A stretch of DNA of 31,928 bases from Pyronema omphalodes (lineage: Eukaryota; Ascomycota; Pezizomycetes; Pezizales; Pyronemataceae): the NCBI GenBank assembly GCA_024516155.1, contig JAJJXM010000152.1, positions 1 to 31,928 of the forward strand. The letters are read 5' to 3'. Below are positions 9,801 to 18,000 of this stretch, in pieces; within the stretch, counting starts at the first letter, position 1, and the number at the start of each line of letters is the position of its first letter. The notes beneath the pieces are model-generated. The model did no database searches. It saw only the letters and a list, made by a program, of their open reading frames with translations, and was not told where the DNA came from. The position numbers were made by a program, and so were the translations under genes.

Positions 9801-10063
9801 AAGACGATTGGGCTGATTGGTTACCATTAGCGGAATTCGCTGCGAATAACCAAGCATCCGAGACAACGGGAACTTCCCCGTTCTTTGCTAATAAAGGATT
9901 CGACCCCCGTTGTCAATTCGATTTACTTCCAGCAGCTACGAACGATGTAAACGATCGACGGGCCCTCACAACTTCGAAAACCCTCGCCGAAATCCATAAC
10001 CATTTACGAGCTGAGATCAACAGAGCTAATCTACGTTATCAAGAGAATGCCGATAAACATTGA
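6800..10063 (+). CDS. pol: B1 Pol truncated before the chromodomain by TGA
   Basis: The frame is open upstream to an ATG at 6665, inside gag, but expression through the frameshift at 6794-6800 is more likely. Order: protease with DCGCTG near 6998; RT with FGLTNAPA and YLDD at 8081-8092; RNase H with ETDASDYV near 8525; integrase zinc domain with GHPGRSKT and CHTC near 9360; catalytic Asp in SMDFVTGL near 9455, catalytic Asp in ISDRGPQF near 9640 and Glu in TDGQTER near 9735. TGA at 10061-10063 replaces the CGA of B2 (18241-18243), a CpG-to-TpG change. The product would lack the C-terminal part of integrase. Confidence 0.9.
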   Translation, partial: RVVHQQPVGSVVGPAPASSFVSSQEIVYVSASSLSSKQENELDGNHLVVPCTLTEHNTKIDTHALVDCGCTGISFMNEDFARQHNFPRYQLKNPKMVEVIDGRPISSGDITEYVEVECTIGDHHELLTAYVTRLGHYPLVLGIPWLRKHDVTINFADNDIKFSSPNCLPHRTTLTPTPVKGIAPKQQNKICAISATTFRRIVNNANNRYGKVEQFSLSLNEITTALQPEKEEPDLKTIVPPEYHQYLGIFEKVNADKLPPHRPSDHKISLVDGFQPPFGPLYSLSRPELEELKRWLDENLTKGFIRASSSPAAAPILFVKKGDGSLRLVVDYRGINAGTIKNRYPLPLMQDTLMNLSRAKWFTKLDIRGAYNLIRMANGEEWKTAFRTRYGLFESLVMPFGLTNAPATFQNFINDVLAPYLDRFCTAYLDDTLIYSDNLEEHKQHVKLILEAFEKAGLHLKPEKCEFHQKEVKYLGLIISTEGIKMDPEKITAVRDWESPRNLKDVRAFLGFANFYRRFVKNYSKIVQPLTLLTRKGVPFVWSESQQQAFEELKSTFTSAPVLARFDPDRDVIVETDASDYVSAGVLSQYDDKGILHPIAYFSKKHSPAECNYEIYDKELMAIVRAFEEWRPELQSVINPIRVLSDHKNLEYFTSTKLLNRRQARWSQFLSQFNFKIVYRPGTAGGKPDALTRRSGDLPKEGDERSLENHTTIIKPENILHAAAVTPSNQQTITNSQQTVIPDPQQTNPTLSQLFTEAYEKDPFPIKVIEMLNNNTRYCKDITLAECTVNNNRLFYRGCLWVPNYEPLRLHLMQQHHDSPTAGHPGRSKTLEYLSRTYTWPQMRTDVERYIRNCHTCQRSKPTRHAPFGILRPLPIPERPWQDISMDFVTGLPWSNGCDAIWVVVDRLTKERHLIACRTDIDAKELSSLFITHIFRLHGLPLTIISDRGPQFAALFWKNLCRRLGIEPRLSTAFHPQTDGQTERMNAIMEQYLRAHVNYLQDDWADWLPLAEFAANNQASETTGTSPFFANKGFDPRCQFDLLPAATNDVNDRRALTTSKTLAEIHNHLRAEINRANLRYQENADKH

Positions 10064-10522
10064 CTCCCGTCACCGAATTATCAGCCCGGAGATCTGGTAT
10101 GGATGAATGCCCGTAATTGGAAAACCCGTCGACCCTCCCGGAAATTAGACAACAAACGTTACGGACCCCTCAAGATTATCGCCAAAGTATCCCCCTATGC
10201 CTATCGATTAGAACTACCTCCGACAATGAAATGTCACAACGTTCAACATGTTTCCTTATTGGAACCCGCTGCGAATGACCCCTACCCCGGTCAACAATCA
10301 GACCCACCACCCCCGGTGGAAATCGACGGTGAAGACGAATACTTCATCGAAGCTATCCTCGACTCCCGAATTCACCGGAAGGAACTTCAGTATATGGTTA
10401 AATGGGTTGGATACGATATGCCCGATTGGGAACCCGCCGAACTCCATTTCGACAGTAAAGCCGTTGACGACTTTCATAAAAAGTATCCCGATAAACCGGG
10501 ACCCCTCCCCAACTTATCTTAG
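10064..10522 (+). pseudogene. B1 Pol C-terminal remnant: integrase tail and chromodomain
   Basis: After the TGA the pol frame stays open to TAA at 10520-10522. It encodes the GPLKIIAKVSPYAYRLELP segment (GPY/F-like module) and a chromodomain (EYFIEAILDSR through the WEP motif). An ATG at 10103 lies inside, but independent expression is unsupported. It differs from B2 by one Glu/Lys change near 10381. Confidence 0.85.
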
Positions 10523-10548
10523 AAGTTACTTCGCCGGAGCTCAGTCCA

Positions 10549-10561
10549 AGAAGGGGGATCC
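10549..10561 (+). other. B1 polypurine tract
   Basis: The purine run AAGAAGGGGGATCC ends directly at the 3' LTR start. This is the expected position for the plus-strand DNA primer. The same tract precedes the B2 3' LTR at 18729-18741. Confidence 0.75.
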
Positions 10562-10912
10562 TGTCACGGCTCGAGAATTATTACCTTCCCCCTCCTCGTC
10601 ATTCATTCACCTATTATCATTCGCTTCATTATCCAGCACTCGTTTGTTTATTTACAAATTCAAATACTTTGTCGAAAATCTTTGTTTACGTCCTCGTTCT
10701 CGTCCCCGTCTTTGGATCTCTTTGTCCCTTGAAATCTTTGTTTATTTCCTTAACTTCTAAACACAGAAAGTCTTTAAGTTGATGCTAGACACAGCTTAAG
10801 AGTTTCTAACGTTGAAGTTATTATAAGGATATATCCATTGAACTCAAGAGTGAATAATTGAGAAGAGCCCTCAGGTTCTCCGTCAGCTATCTCTCCCTTG
10901 TTCGCCGTTACA
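10562..10912 (+). repeat. B1 3' LTR, 351 bp
   Basis: It carries the same 789-bp internal deletion as the 5' LTR and is followed by the GCAAC duplication at 10913. No TATA box of the B2 type is present. Confidence 0.95.
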
Positions 10913-10947
10913 GCAACACAACGGCTCGTCAGCCGTGTGCCGTGACA
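10913..10947 (-). repeat. A2 3' LTR, proximal part
   Basis: This is the first 35 bases of the family A LTR read on the minus strand (TGTCACGGCACACGG...). It contains the terminal hairpin ACGGCT-GACG-AGCCGT. The polypurine tract, 7 C on the plus strand (10951-10957), lies next to it. Confidence 0.93.
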
Positions 10948-10958
10948 GTACCCCCCCG

Positions 10959-12479
10959 TTAGGCTCGAGTTCCTACGAGAGGAGAAGGTTTATCTGGGTA
11001 TAGCTGGTGAAATCTCTCAGCGGCCTCAGTCTCGGATAGGTTCGTTTCCGGTTCCCAGGTTGGAGAGTCATGGCCGGTCCACTTGACGAGGTACTGCAGG
11101 TTTCCTCTTGACCAACGGCTATCCAGAATTTCGTCCACGAACCATTCTTCTTCGCCGTCTACTACTACCGGTAGGGGCGGTGGGATAATCTGGCCAGGGA
11201 GGGGGTCCGAAGGGGCTGGGTTTAGTAGGGACACGGGGAAGGTCCTGTGGTGTTTCATGGTCTCCGGTATATCCAATTCATAGGCGTGGGATCCAATAGG
11301 TCGTAACACGGTGAAGGGGCCTAGGTGTTTATTTTCTAGTTTCTTTGAGGGGCGGCGGGTTCTTAGGTTGCGGGCGTCCAGCCATACCAGGTCTCCTGGT
11401 TTGAAGACCGGCGCGGGGAGTCGAGAATTGTCGGCGGCTTCTATGTGGCGGGCTTGGGCGTATTTCATTTCCGAACGTAAGACGTCATGGATGTGTGACA
11501 TCCTTTCCGCTACCTCGTTCGCTTTCACTTCCTCAGGGTTGTCGGTCCTGATTTCCAGTTCGAAAGAGCACTTGGGGTGTCGACCATATATAGCGTAGAA
11601 CGGAGACAGCGACGTTGTATCCGATACTTGGTTATTTGCAGCAAATTCTGCCAGTGGTAAAAATTTCTTCCAATCGTCTTGTAAATAACAGACGTACGCG
11701 CGGAGATATTGCTCCGTAACCGCGTTAATTCTCTCTGTTTGGCCGTCGGTTTGGGGATGAAAGGCCGTACTCGTGGCAATTTCGATACCCATGCAATTCG
11801 CCAAGTGTTTCCAGAAATGGGCCACAAATTGCGGACCGCGGTCGGACACTACTGTGTCTGGGAGGCCGTGTAGTTTGAACACATTCTCCAGGAAGAGTTG
11901 CGCGAAGCCTTCTGCGTCTATCGTGGAATGGCAGGGCACCAAGTGCCGCTGTTTCGTTAGTCGGCAAACGATCGCACATATTGCGTCGAAGCCTTCTGAT
12001 GTCGGTAGTCCAGTAACAAAATCCACCGATATATTCTGCCAAGGGTGGTGCGGAACCGGTAGGGGCTTCAGGGTTCCATAGGGTGCGTGGCGGGTAGCCT
12101 TTGTTCTTTTACAGGTGTGGCAATTCCGGACGAATTGGTCCACATCTTTTCTCATCGAGGGCCAGTAATAATTCCTGGCGAGGAGTTCGAAAGTCTTCGC
12201 ACGGCCCGGGTGTACCATGGTGGGGGGGTCGTGGTGATCTTGCAGTAGTTTCAATCGTAGCTTATCCAGCGCGGGGACATAGAGGCAATCTCGGTAGTAC
12301 AATCTGTTTTCTAACACGGAACAATCGGCGAGCGATATGTCCTTACAGATTTGTGTGCCATCTTCCAGCATTCCCAACACTCGGTTGGGGAATGGATCTG
12401 TCTTGTAGCCCTCTGTGAACAGGAGGTCTACTTCGGAAGGTGCGAGTTTCATTGGCGGGGTCATGCATAACTGAAAGTT
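10959..12479 (-). CDS. pol: A2 Pol part 2: integrase and chromodomain
   Basis: This is the minus-strand continuation of A2 pol after the B2 insertion; the join is at TTCTGTG (12478-12484). It carries the integrase H-H region (the GHPGR of A1 reads VHPGR here), CHTC, and the catalytic Asp, Asp and Glu in SVDFVTGLP, VSDRGPQF and TDGQTER. A GPFTVLRP module and a chromodomain (EEWFVDEILDSR, WTGHDSPTWEPE) follow, ending at TAA 10961-10959. Differences from A1 include Glu to Gly, Gly to Val in the zinc region and Tyr to Ser, all consistent with neutral drift or mild damage. It has no start codon of its own. Confidence 0.92.
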   Translation of the reverse strand, partial: NFQLCMTPPMKLAPSEVDLLFTEGYKTDPFPNRVLGMLEDGTQICKDISLADCSVLENRLYYRDCLYVPALDKLRLKLLQDHHDPPTMVHPGRAKTFELLARNYYWPSMRKDVDQFVRNCHTCKRTKATRHAPYGTLKPLPVPHHPWQNISVDFVTGLPTSEGFDAICAIVCRLTKQRHLVPCHSTIDAEGFAQLFLENVFKLHGLPDTVVSDRGPQFVAHFWKHLANCMGIEIATSTAFHPQTDGQTERINAVTEQYLRAYVCYLQDDWKKFLPLAEFAANNQVSDTTSLSPFYAIYGRHPKCSFELEIRTDNPEEVKANEVAERMSHIHDVLRSEMKYAQARHIEAADNSRLPAPVFKPGDLVWLDARNLRTRRPSKKLENKHLGPFTVLRPIGSHAYELDIPETMKHHRTFPVSLLNPAPSDPLPGQIIPPPLPVVVDGEEEWFVDEILDSRWSRGNLQYLVKWTGHDSPTWEPETNLSETEAAERFHQLYPDKPSPLVGTRA

Positions 12480-12484
12480 CTGTG
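12480..12484. repeat. B2 target-site duplication CTGTG
   Basis: CTGTG is directly left of the B2 5' LTR and again at 19882-19886 after its 3' LTR. Joining the flanks restores the A2 pol codons seen intact in A1 near 4258. Confidence 0.95.
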
Positions 12485-12619
12485 TGTCACGGCTCGAGAA
12501 TTATTACCTTCCCCCTCCTCGTCATTCATTCACCTATTATCATTCGCTTCATTATCCAGCACTCGTTTGTTTATTTATTTCTGTTATCCTTCGGTCTTCG
12601 ATCATCACTCGTCACTCGC

Positions 12620-12935
12620 CTGGGTTAGGGTTGCGCTCAATTCCCAAATTGTCAAAAAGGTCACGTGACTTATCCCCAGGGTTAGGGGTCAGCTCGGATC
12701 CCTTTTCGGAAATTCCATACCTACGGTCTACCGATCATCTTATCCGATTAGATAAGATCGGTCACGTGTTCTAATCAATAGTAGATCAGTATGCATGCGC
12801 ACTGGTCTACTAATGTGCGCACTCGTGACTAGGGCTAGGGCACGATCATCTTATCGATAAGATAAGATCTAGTCATGTGACCTTATCAGTATTGCACCAT
12901 CTTTCCAATCGCAGCTGATCTGGTTTCACGTGACT
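12620..12935. promoter_or_regulatory. B2 U3 regulatory cluster: CACGTG, GATA palindromes, telobox-like motifs
   Basis: CACGTG occurs at 12662-12667, 12763-12768 and 12927-12932. ATCTTATC (12737-12744) is inverted as GATAAGAT (12751-12758), and a second set surrounds TTATCGATAA (12851-12860). GGTTAGGG-type motifs are interspersed from 12623. In fungi such sites are bound by bHLH, GATA and telomere-repeat factors. Binding here is inferred. The same cluster recurs in the 3' LTR, 6257 bases downstream. Confidence 0.5.
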
Positions 12936-13069
12936 AGGGTTAGGGTTGCGCCCGCACGCACACAAACTAGGGTTAGGTTTGTGACCGTACGCGCACAGCT
13001 AGGGTTAGGGTTACGGACGCACGCGCACGATTAGGGTTACGGAAGCGCGCGCGTGACTACGCTTAGGGT

Positions 13070-13153
13070 TACGCTAGCGCGCACGCGAAGTACGCTACCG
13101 CGCACGCGAGTTACGCTATCGCGCACGCGAGATACGCTAACGAGCGCGCGACG
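13070..13153. repeat. Four 21-bp tandem units, TACGCTAN + CGCGCACGCGA type
   Basis: TACGCTA starts at 13070, 13091, 13112 and 13133, exactly every 21 bp. The following base is G, C, T and A in turn. The units are followed by CG-rich CGCGCACGCG, degraded in the fourth unit. A copy is in the 3' LTR at about 19327-19410. Confidence 0.85.
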
Positions 13154-13293
13154 AGGCTGTGCACGCAAACACGCTAATTTGGTACGAACGCGTTAGCGCG
13201 TCTAGAACGCGCAACCGCGACCGCGTTGTTTACTTAGTTATTTTTCGGGAAAATTCTGCAAGCCGTGGCTCGGCGTGTAAGGAGGAAAAAATG

Positions 13294-13355
13294 TATATAA
13301 GAGGATTGTTTCTTTGTTTGTTTATTTTGTTTTTCTTTTCTCCTTACACAGTTAT
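13294..13355 (+). promoter_or_regulatory. B2 core promoter and self-primer (start of R)
   Basis: TATATAA is at 13294-13300. Fifty bases downstream of its first base, TTACACAGTTAT (13344-13355) is perfectly complementary to the primer-binding site. It should therefore be the 5' end of the RNA if the element self-primes. The 3' LTR equivalents are 19551-19557 and 19601-19612. The start site is inferred. Confidence 0.65.
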
Positions 13356-13626
13356 TTGTTTATTTACAAATTCAAATACTTTGTCGAAAATCTTTGTTTA
13401 CGTCCTCGTTCTCGTCCCCGTCTTTGGATCTCTTTGTCCCTTGAAATCTTTGTTTATTTCCTTAACTTCTAAACACAGAAAGTCTTTAAGTTGATGCTAG
13501 ACACAGCTTAAGAGTTTCTAACGTTGAAGTTATTATAAGGATATATCCATTGAACTCAAGAGTGAATAATTGAGAAGAGCCCTCAGGTTCTCCGTCAGCT
13601 ATCTCTCCCTTGTTCGCCGTTACAAC

Positions 13627-13638
13627 ATAACTGTGTAA
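13627..13638 (+). other. B2 primer-binding site for self-priming
   Basis: ATAACTGTGTAA lies 2 nt after the LTR end and is a perfect 12-bp complement to 13344-13355. It has no TGG expected for a tRNA 3' end. This fits the Tf1/sushi class, in which the folded 5' end of the mRNA primes reverse transcription. Confidence 0.78.
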
Positions 13639-13687
13639 TCAAGACCTGCCGGCTCTACCGTCAACTCTCGATTACAACAAGCTTTAC

Positions 13688-13858
13688 ATGCTTCACAACC
13701 TCTGGTTCTACGAATTCATCAATCTATTACCGATCTTCCGTTCCCTCGAAAACCCCGTCGTCCTTGACGAAATCGAAATTGCTCGACAACTCGGAAACGA
13801 ATACGCAGCAACTCGAATTCAATATAACGACGAAACCAACATCTGGCACCTCCGTTAA
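13688..13858 (+). CDS. B2 leader ORF (56 aa), function unknown
   Basis: It is identical in position and sequence to the B1 leader ORF: ATG start, TAA 9 nt before the gag AUG, same frame as gag. I recognise no domain. Its short distance to gag favours reinitiation or stop read-through as the way gag is reached. Confidence 0.5.
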   Translation: MLHNLWFYEFINLLPIFRSLENPVVLDEIEIARQLGNEYAATRIQYNDETNIWHLR

Positions 13859-13867
13859 TCCCTCGAA

Positions 13868-14986
13868 ATGGACCAAAACAACAAGGTCGTCGTGGCCCTG
13901 TACCTCAACGAAGCCGAAAGGTTAGAGGTCGAACAGGACCCTACGAAGATCAAATTGGTCCGTAACGCCGTAAAAGAATACGAACGAGACTGTCAACTTA
14001 GGGACGACCTTCGAGCCGAACTCACAGAAGCTCGAAAGGACAACTCCCTTTACGCTCAACGAATTACCGATTTGGAAAGAGATCTCGAAAGCGCCAACGC
14101 CTCCGTTCGACTCCTACAAGCCCTTACGAAGAACGGTCCCCTTCCGAATACCCGTCCCATCGAATTACCCCACCCACCTGAGTTCTCTGGTGAACGCAAG
14201 GAACTCTTGAACTTCATCTCGAAGGTCAGATCCAAGCTCGCCGGAGACTCCTCCCGTTTTACCGACGATCAACATAAGCTACGTTATACTTATGGATATC
14301 TCAAAGGCAACGCTCAGAATCAAATTCAACCCTACGTCCTTACAGATAAGATTAAGCTTAAGGACGTTGAGGCTCTCATTACAATTCTGGAAGCTGCCTT
14401 CGGAGACCCTGATCAAGTTGGTACTGCATCTGCGGAATTGGATAAACTTCAACAGGGCAACCGTGAGTTTAGCCAATACTACGCAGAATTCCAACGATTA
14501 ATGGCCATCTTGAATTACGACGAAAACGCAAAGAAGGCTGCTCTGAAGCGTGGACTCTCTCGAGACCTTCAGACCAGTCTTGTTTACCAAGCCGAAGAAC
14601 CTCAGAACTTCACCAAATTTGTGGATCTTTGTATGAAGCTAGATTACAGAATTCGAGCTCATTCAAACACCACAAAGCGGCACGTTTCTTCGGTCCCCAG
14701 TCGTTCCAGCTCCACGCCGTCTCGCCCGGCGTCCCACCCAACGAATACCAATAGTGGTAATTACGGATCGGCCCCCATGGACCTATCAGCTTCCCAAAAG
14801 GCTCAGAACCAACGCCGTCGTGATGAACGAATGGCTAAGGGACTTTGTCTTTATTGTGGATCAGCCGATCATTTCAAGAACGAATGTTCTACGTTGGCAG
14901 CAAACAACTCCCGCAAGATTCGCCTAGCCGCCGCCGAGGTTTTGGATATTCCAACAAACCCCGACGTCGACCAGGGAAAAGAGTAG
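13868..14986 (+). CDS. gag: B2 Gag
   Basis: The 372-residue protein is predicted to be identical to B1 Gag: charged coiled-coil-like N-terminus (1-90), Gag core (about 104-240), Ser/Thr/Pro-rich linker and one CCHC zinc knuckle (327-340). It would assemble the particle that packages the RNA and enzymes. It overlaps the pol frame at its end, and the last codons form the slippery site. Confidence 0.94.
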   Translation: MDQNNKVVVALYLNEAERLEVEQDPTKIKLVRNAVKEYERDCQLRDDLRAELTEARKDNSLYAQRITDLERDLESANASVRLLQALTKNGPLPNTRPIELPHPPEFSGERKELLNFISKVRSKLAGDSSRFTDDQHKLRYTYGYLKGNAQNQIQPYVLTDKIKLKDVEALITILEAAFGDPDQVGTASAELDKLQQGNREFSQYYAEFQRLMAILNYDENAKKAALKRGLSRDLQTSLVYQAEEPQNFTKFVDLCMKLDYRIRAHSNTTKRHVSSVPSRSSSTPSRPASHPTNTNSGNYGSAPMDLSASQKAQNQRRRDERMAKGLCLYCGSADHFKNECSTLAANNSRKIRLAAAEVLDIPTNPDVDQGKE

Positions 14987-15019
14987 TCCATCAACAGCCT
15001 GTTGGCTCTGTTGTTGGAC
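14974..15019 (+). promoter_or_regulatory. B2 -1 frameshift signal
   Basis: The heptamer G GGA AAA is at 14974-14980. The stem 14986-14997 pairs with 15008-15019 after a 5-nt spacer, as in B1. Confidence 0.82.
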
Positions 15020-18000
15020 CAGCCCCTGCCTCGTCTTTCGTTTCATCTCAGGAAATCGTTTATGTATCCGCTAGTTCTTTGTCAAGTAAACAAGAAAACG
15101 AATTGGATGGGAATCATTTGGTCGTGCCATGTACACTAACTGAACACAACACCAAGATCGATACTCATGCTCTCGTAGACTGCGGATGCACAGGAATTTC
15201 CTTCATGAACGAAGACTTCGCACGCCAACACAACTTCCCCCGTTATCAATTGAAAAACCCCAAAATGGTCGAAGTAATTGATGGACGACCTATTTCATCA
15301 GGAGACATCACCGAATACGTTGAAGTCGAATGTACAATAGGAGACCATCATGAATTACTAACTGCCTACGTTACTCGGCTTGGTCATTATCCCCTCGTTT
15401 TAGGAATCCCATGGCTTCGTAAACACGATGTTACAATAAACTTCGCCGATAACGATATCAAATTCTCATCACCGAACTGCCTCCCCCACCGAACCACGTT
15501 AACACCCACCCCTGTTAAGGGTATTGCTCCGAAACAACAGAATAAGATCTGTGCCATTTCAGCTACGACGTTTCGACGCATTGTAAACAATGCCAACAAC
15601 CGTTACGGAAAAGTCGAACAATTCTCCTTATCTTTGAATGAAATCACCACAGCTCTTCAACCAGAGAAAGAGGAACCGGATCTTAAGACTATTGTACCAC
15701 CCGAATATCACCAGTACTTGGGAATCTTCGAAAAGGTCAACGCCGACAAGTTACCGCCCCATCGACCGTCGGATCACAAGATATCACTCGTCGATGGTTT
15801 TCAGCCTCCCTTCGGTCCTCTTTACTCCCTATCACGTCCAGAGTTGGAGGAATTGAAACGTTGGTTAGATGAGAACCTTACCAAAGGTTTCATCCGTGCT
15901 TCCTCGTCCCCAGCGGCCGCTCCCATTCTTTTCGTAAAGAAAGGCGATGGCTCATTACGTTTGGTGGTCGATTATCGTGGAATCAACGCCGGAACGATCA
16001 AGAATCGCTACCCTCTTCCCCTGATGCAGGATACCTTAATGAACCTTTCAAGAGCTAAGTGGTTCACTAAGCTCGACATTAGGGGGGCGTATAACTTAAT
16101 ACGTATGGCAAATGGGGAAGAATGGAAAACCGCTTTTCGAACCCGGTACGGATTATTCGAATCATTGGTTATGCCTTTCGGACTTACCAATGCCCCTGCT
16201 ACGTTTCAGAACTTCATTAACGACGTATTGGCACCCTACCTTGATCGATTCTGCACTGCCTATTTGGATGACACCCTGATCTATTCGGATAATCTCGAAG
16301 AACATAAACAACATGTTAAATTGATTCTCGAAGCATTCGAAAAAGCAGGGTTACATCTCAAACCAGAGAAATGCGAGTTCCACCAGAAGGAAGTAAAGTA
16401 CTTAGGACTCATCATTAGTACAGAAGGTATAAAGATGGATCCTGAGAAGATTACTGCAGTTCGAGATTGGGAATCTCCCCGGAACCTCAAAGATGTTAGA
16501 GCGTTTTTGGGATTTGCAAACTTCTATCGACGTTTCGTTAAGAACTATTCAAAAATAGTCCAACCTCTTACGTTACTCACACGTAAAGGAGTTCCTTTCG
16601 TCTGGTCAGAATCCCAACAACAGGCCTTTGAGGAATTGAAATCAACATTTACATCCGCCCCCGTTTTGGCTCGTTTCGACCCAGACCGGGATGTTATTGT
16701 CGAAACCGATGCTTCTGATTATGTCTCCGCCGGAGTTCTTTCTCAATATGATGATAAAGGAATCTTACATCCTATTGCTTACTTCTCGAAGAAACATTCC
16801 CCCGCTGAATGTAATTATGAGATATACGATAAAGAACTCATGGCTATCGTCCGGGCCTTCGAGGAATGGCGTCCCGAATTGCAATCTGTTATTAACCCCA
16901 TCCGAGTACTGTCAGATCATAAGAATCTGGAATATTTCACTTCGACAAAGCTCTTGAACCGCCGTCAAGCCCGTTGGTCCCAGTTCTTGTCTCAGTTTAA
17001 TTTTAAGATTGTTTACCGCCCCGGCACCGCAGGCGGTAAACCAGACGCACTGACTCGTCGATCCGGAGATCTGCCTAAAGAGGGGGATGAACGCTCCCTA
17101 GAAAACCACACAACGATCATTAAGCCAGAGAATATCCTTCACGCTGCGGCTGTTACCCCCAGTAATCAACAAACAATAACGAATTCGCAACAAACCGTAA
17201 TACCGGACCCACAACAAACAAACCCCACCTTATCCCAGCTCTTCACGGAAGCCTACGAGAAAGACCCATTCCCCATTAAGGTTATTGAAATGCTAAACAA
17301 TAACACTCGTTATTGTAAAGACATTACATTAGCTGAATGTACGGTAAACAATAACCGTTTATTCTACCGGGGATGTTTATGGGTCCCGAATTACGAACCC
17401 CTACGATTACACCTAATGCAACAACACCACGACTCTCCCACGGCTGGACACCCAGGTAGATCTAAAACATTAGAATACCTCTCAAGAACCTATACGTGGC
17501 CCCAGATGAGGACAGACGTGGAAAGATATATTCGAAATTGTCATACCTGCCAACGTTCGAAACCTACCAGACATGCCCCGTTTGGTATCCTACGTCCACT
17601 ACCTATTCCAGAAAGACCTTGGCAGGACATATCAATGGATTTCGTAACAGGATTACCGTGGTCTAATGGGTGTGATGCAATTTGGGTAGTTGTGGATAGA
17701 TTAACCAAAGAACGACATCTGATTGCCTGTCGAACAGACATCGACGCAAAGGAATTATCGTCTTTGTTTATTACCCACATCTTTCGATTGCATGGACTCC
17801 CTCTTACCATTATCTCTGATCGAGGACCTCAATTCGCTGCTTTGTTTTGGAAGAATCTCTGTCGACGTTTGGGAATCGAGCCTCGATTATCTACAGCATT
17901 CCATCCCCAGACGGACGGCCAAACAGAACGAATGAACGCCATCATGGAACAATACCTCCGAGCTCACGTCAACTATCTTCAAGACGATTGGGCTGATTGG

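Larger units (their letters stand above)
5094..10912 (+). mobile_element. B1: family B chromovirus with short, promoterless LTRs
   Basis: This is a 5819-bp element with 351-bp LTRs (5094-5444 and 10562-10912) that differ at one base. Between them are a leader ORF, gag and pol. Its internal sequence is almost identical to B2. It differs in two ways: both LTRs lack a 789-bp block that holds the TATA box and self-primer, and pol has a TGA stop at 10061. It should be unable to transcribe itself from its LTR. Confidence 0.95.
12485..13624 (+). repeat. B2 5' LTR, 1140 bp
   Basis: It has TGTCACGG...GTTACA ends. The long U3 holds CACGTG sites (12662, 12763, 12927), GATAAG palindromes, many TTAGGG-like motifs, a 21-bp tandem array and the promoter. 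R and U5 (about 13344-13624) match the part kept by B1. A plus-strand ORF of 111 codons inside it is not supported as a gene. Confidence 0.95.

Noticed and set aside
12600..13070. TTAGGG repeats as a chromosome end or interstitial telomere
   Set aside because: The motifs are dispersed and imperfect and are repeated exactly in the 3' LTR, so they are part of the LTR.
13159..13494. 111-codon ORF in the B2 LTR (copy at 19416-19751)
   Set aside because: It crosses the TATA box and the proposed transcript start and is low-complexity at its end; no domain.
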